DNA of 5,280 nucleotides. Origin: an uncultured Lachnospiraceae bacterium. Its GTDB lineage: Bacteria > Bacillota > Clostridia > Lachnospirales > Lachnospiraceae. The stretch covers positions 1 through 5,280 of the forward strand of contig CAMNGO010000153.1 in the NCBI GenBank assembly GCA_946538445.1, given 5' to 3'. Below are positions 4,953 through 5,280 of the stretch, piece by piece (the first letter of the stretch is position 1; each line of letters begins with the position of its first letter). Both the position numbers and the translations under genes were made by a program. Under the pieces are notes generated by a model, which was given only the letters and a program-made list of their open reading frames with translations, made no database searches and had not been told where the DNA came from.

Positions 4953-5280
4953 TCTAAAACCAGTTTGTGGTCTTTCACATGATAATCCCCATCGATATTT
5001 TTTAATAAAACATGCTTCATGTAACGTAAGAATGCCTTCTCCCCCTTCTTGGCAAGCAATGTCAGGAGATAGCGTGTGAGAAAATCGGTCTCCGGGTCGA
5101 TGAGCAGCATGTCCCTTCCCCGCATATAATATTTCAATGCACTGTCATCCCTGTAGGCTTCTTTCTGATAGTTCTTGCTGGCACAGATCCGGTCTATGAC
5201 CATCTCTGCCACATAGCGTTTTGCCATCTTCATTCCGACCCAGCCTTCTCCGGGAACCGGGCTTATGTCGATCCAATATT
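4949..5280 (-). CDS. DUF5662-like protein, N-terminus beyond window edge
   Basis: C-terminal part, about 110 residues, of a protein whose frame stays open to the right edge. The residues before the first internal ATG (5233), YWIDISPVPGEGWVGM, continue the same domain, so that ATG is not the start. The pattern of a Trp-containing strand, then KRYVAEMVIDRICASKNY, a stretch ending LKYYMRGRD, then IDPETDFLTRYLLTLLAKKGE, resembles the C-terminal half of DUF5662 family proteins as I remember them. The first half, which would carry the His-rich part of that family, is not in the window. Function is unknown. No clear terminator follows; the promoter for the structured RNA begins inside the stop codon. 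The family call is from memory of the pattern and should be treated as moderate. Confidence 0.7.
   Translation of the reverse strand, partial: YWIDISPVPGEGWVGMKMAKRYVAEMVIDRICASKNYQKEAYRDDSALKYYMRGRDMLLIDPETDFLTRYLLTLLAKKGEKAFLRYMKHVLLKNIDGDYHVKDHKLVLD

Overview
The window looks like chromosome from a low-to-moderate GC Firmicute, most likely class Clostridia and probably Lachnospiraceae. The grounds are strong GGAGG-type ribosome binding sites, sigma-A type promoters, intrinsic terminators after most units, and a gene set typical of gut Clostridia: GlpK, an HPr paralog, a YihY/BrkB membrane protein and a DUF5662-like protein. No transposase, phage gene or CRISPR array is visible. The family level is inference.

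Layout. Positions 2-580 (+) hold the C-terminal 192 residues of a SpoU/TrmH-type RNA 2'-O-ribose methyltransferase, cut by the left edge and closed by an intrinsic terminator near 666-704. An AT-rich leader of about 160 bases follows, then glycerol kinase glpK (865-2358, +), whose codon use is visibly biased, and a perfect 8-bp terminator hairpin (2403-2432). Only 21 bases after that T-tract starts a metallo-beta-lactamase-fold hydrolase (2454-3167, +). A consensus-like promoter (3195-3223) then drives an HPr-like protein (3312-3593, +).

A long extended hairpin (3639-3699) separates the plus-strand genes from a converging minus-strand group and probably stops transcription from both sides. 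Reading leftward from the right edge, the minus-strand group is: the C-terminal part of a DUF5662-like protein (4949 to the edge); a promoter overlapping its stop codon; a 100-250 nt stretch that looks like a structured RNA, possibly 6S RNA, ending in an intrinsic terminator (4671-4703); and a six-helix YihY/BrkB-family membrane protein (3683-4639).

Functional picture. GlpK feeds glycerol into glycolysis as glycerol-3-phosphate. It seems to lack both the histidine through which HPr activates GlpK in other Firmicutes and the fructose-1,6-bisphosphate site of the E. coli enzyme. The HPr-like protein two genes away keeps His15 and Ser46 but has Ala in place of the catalytic Arg17, so it may be a regulator rather than a sugar-PTS carrier. 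No link between the two is shown by the sequence. The most unexplained element is the RNA-like region at about 4671-4815, where one terminator arm can pair with two different upstream segments.
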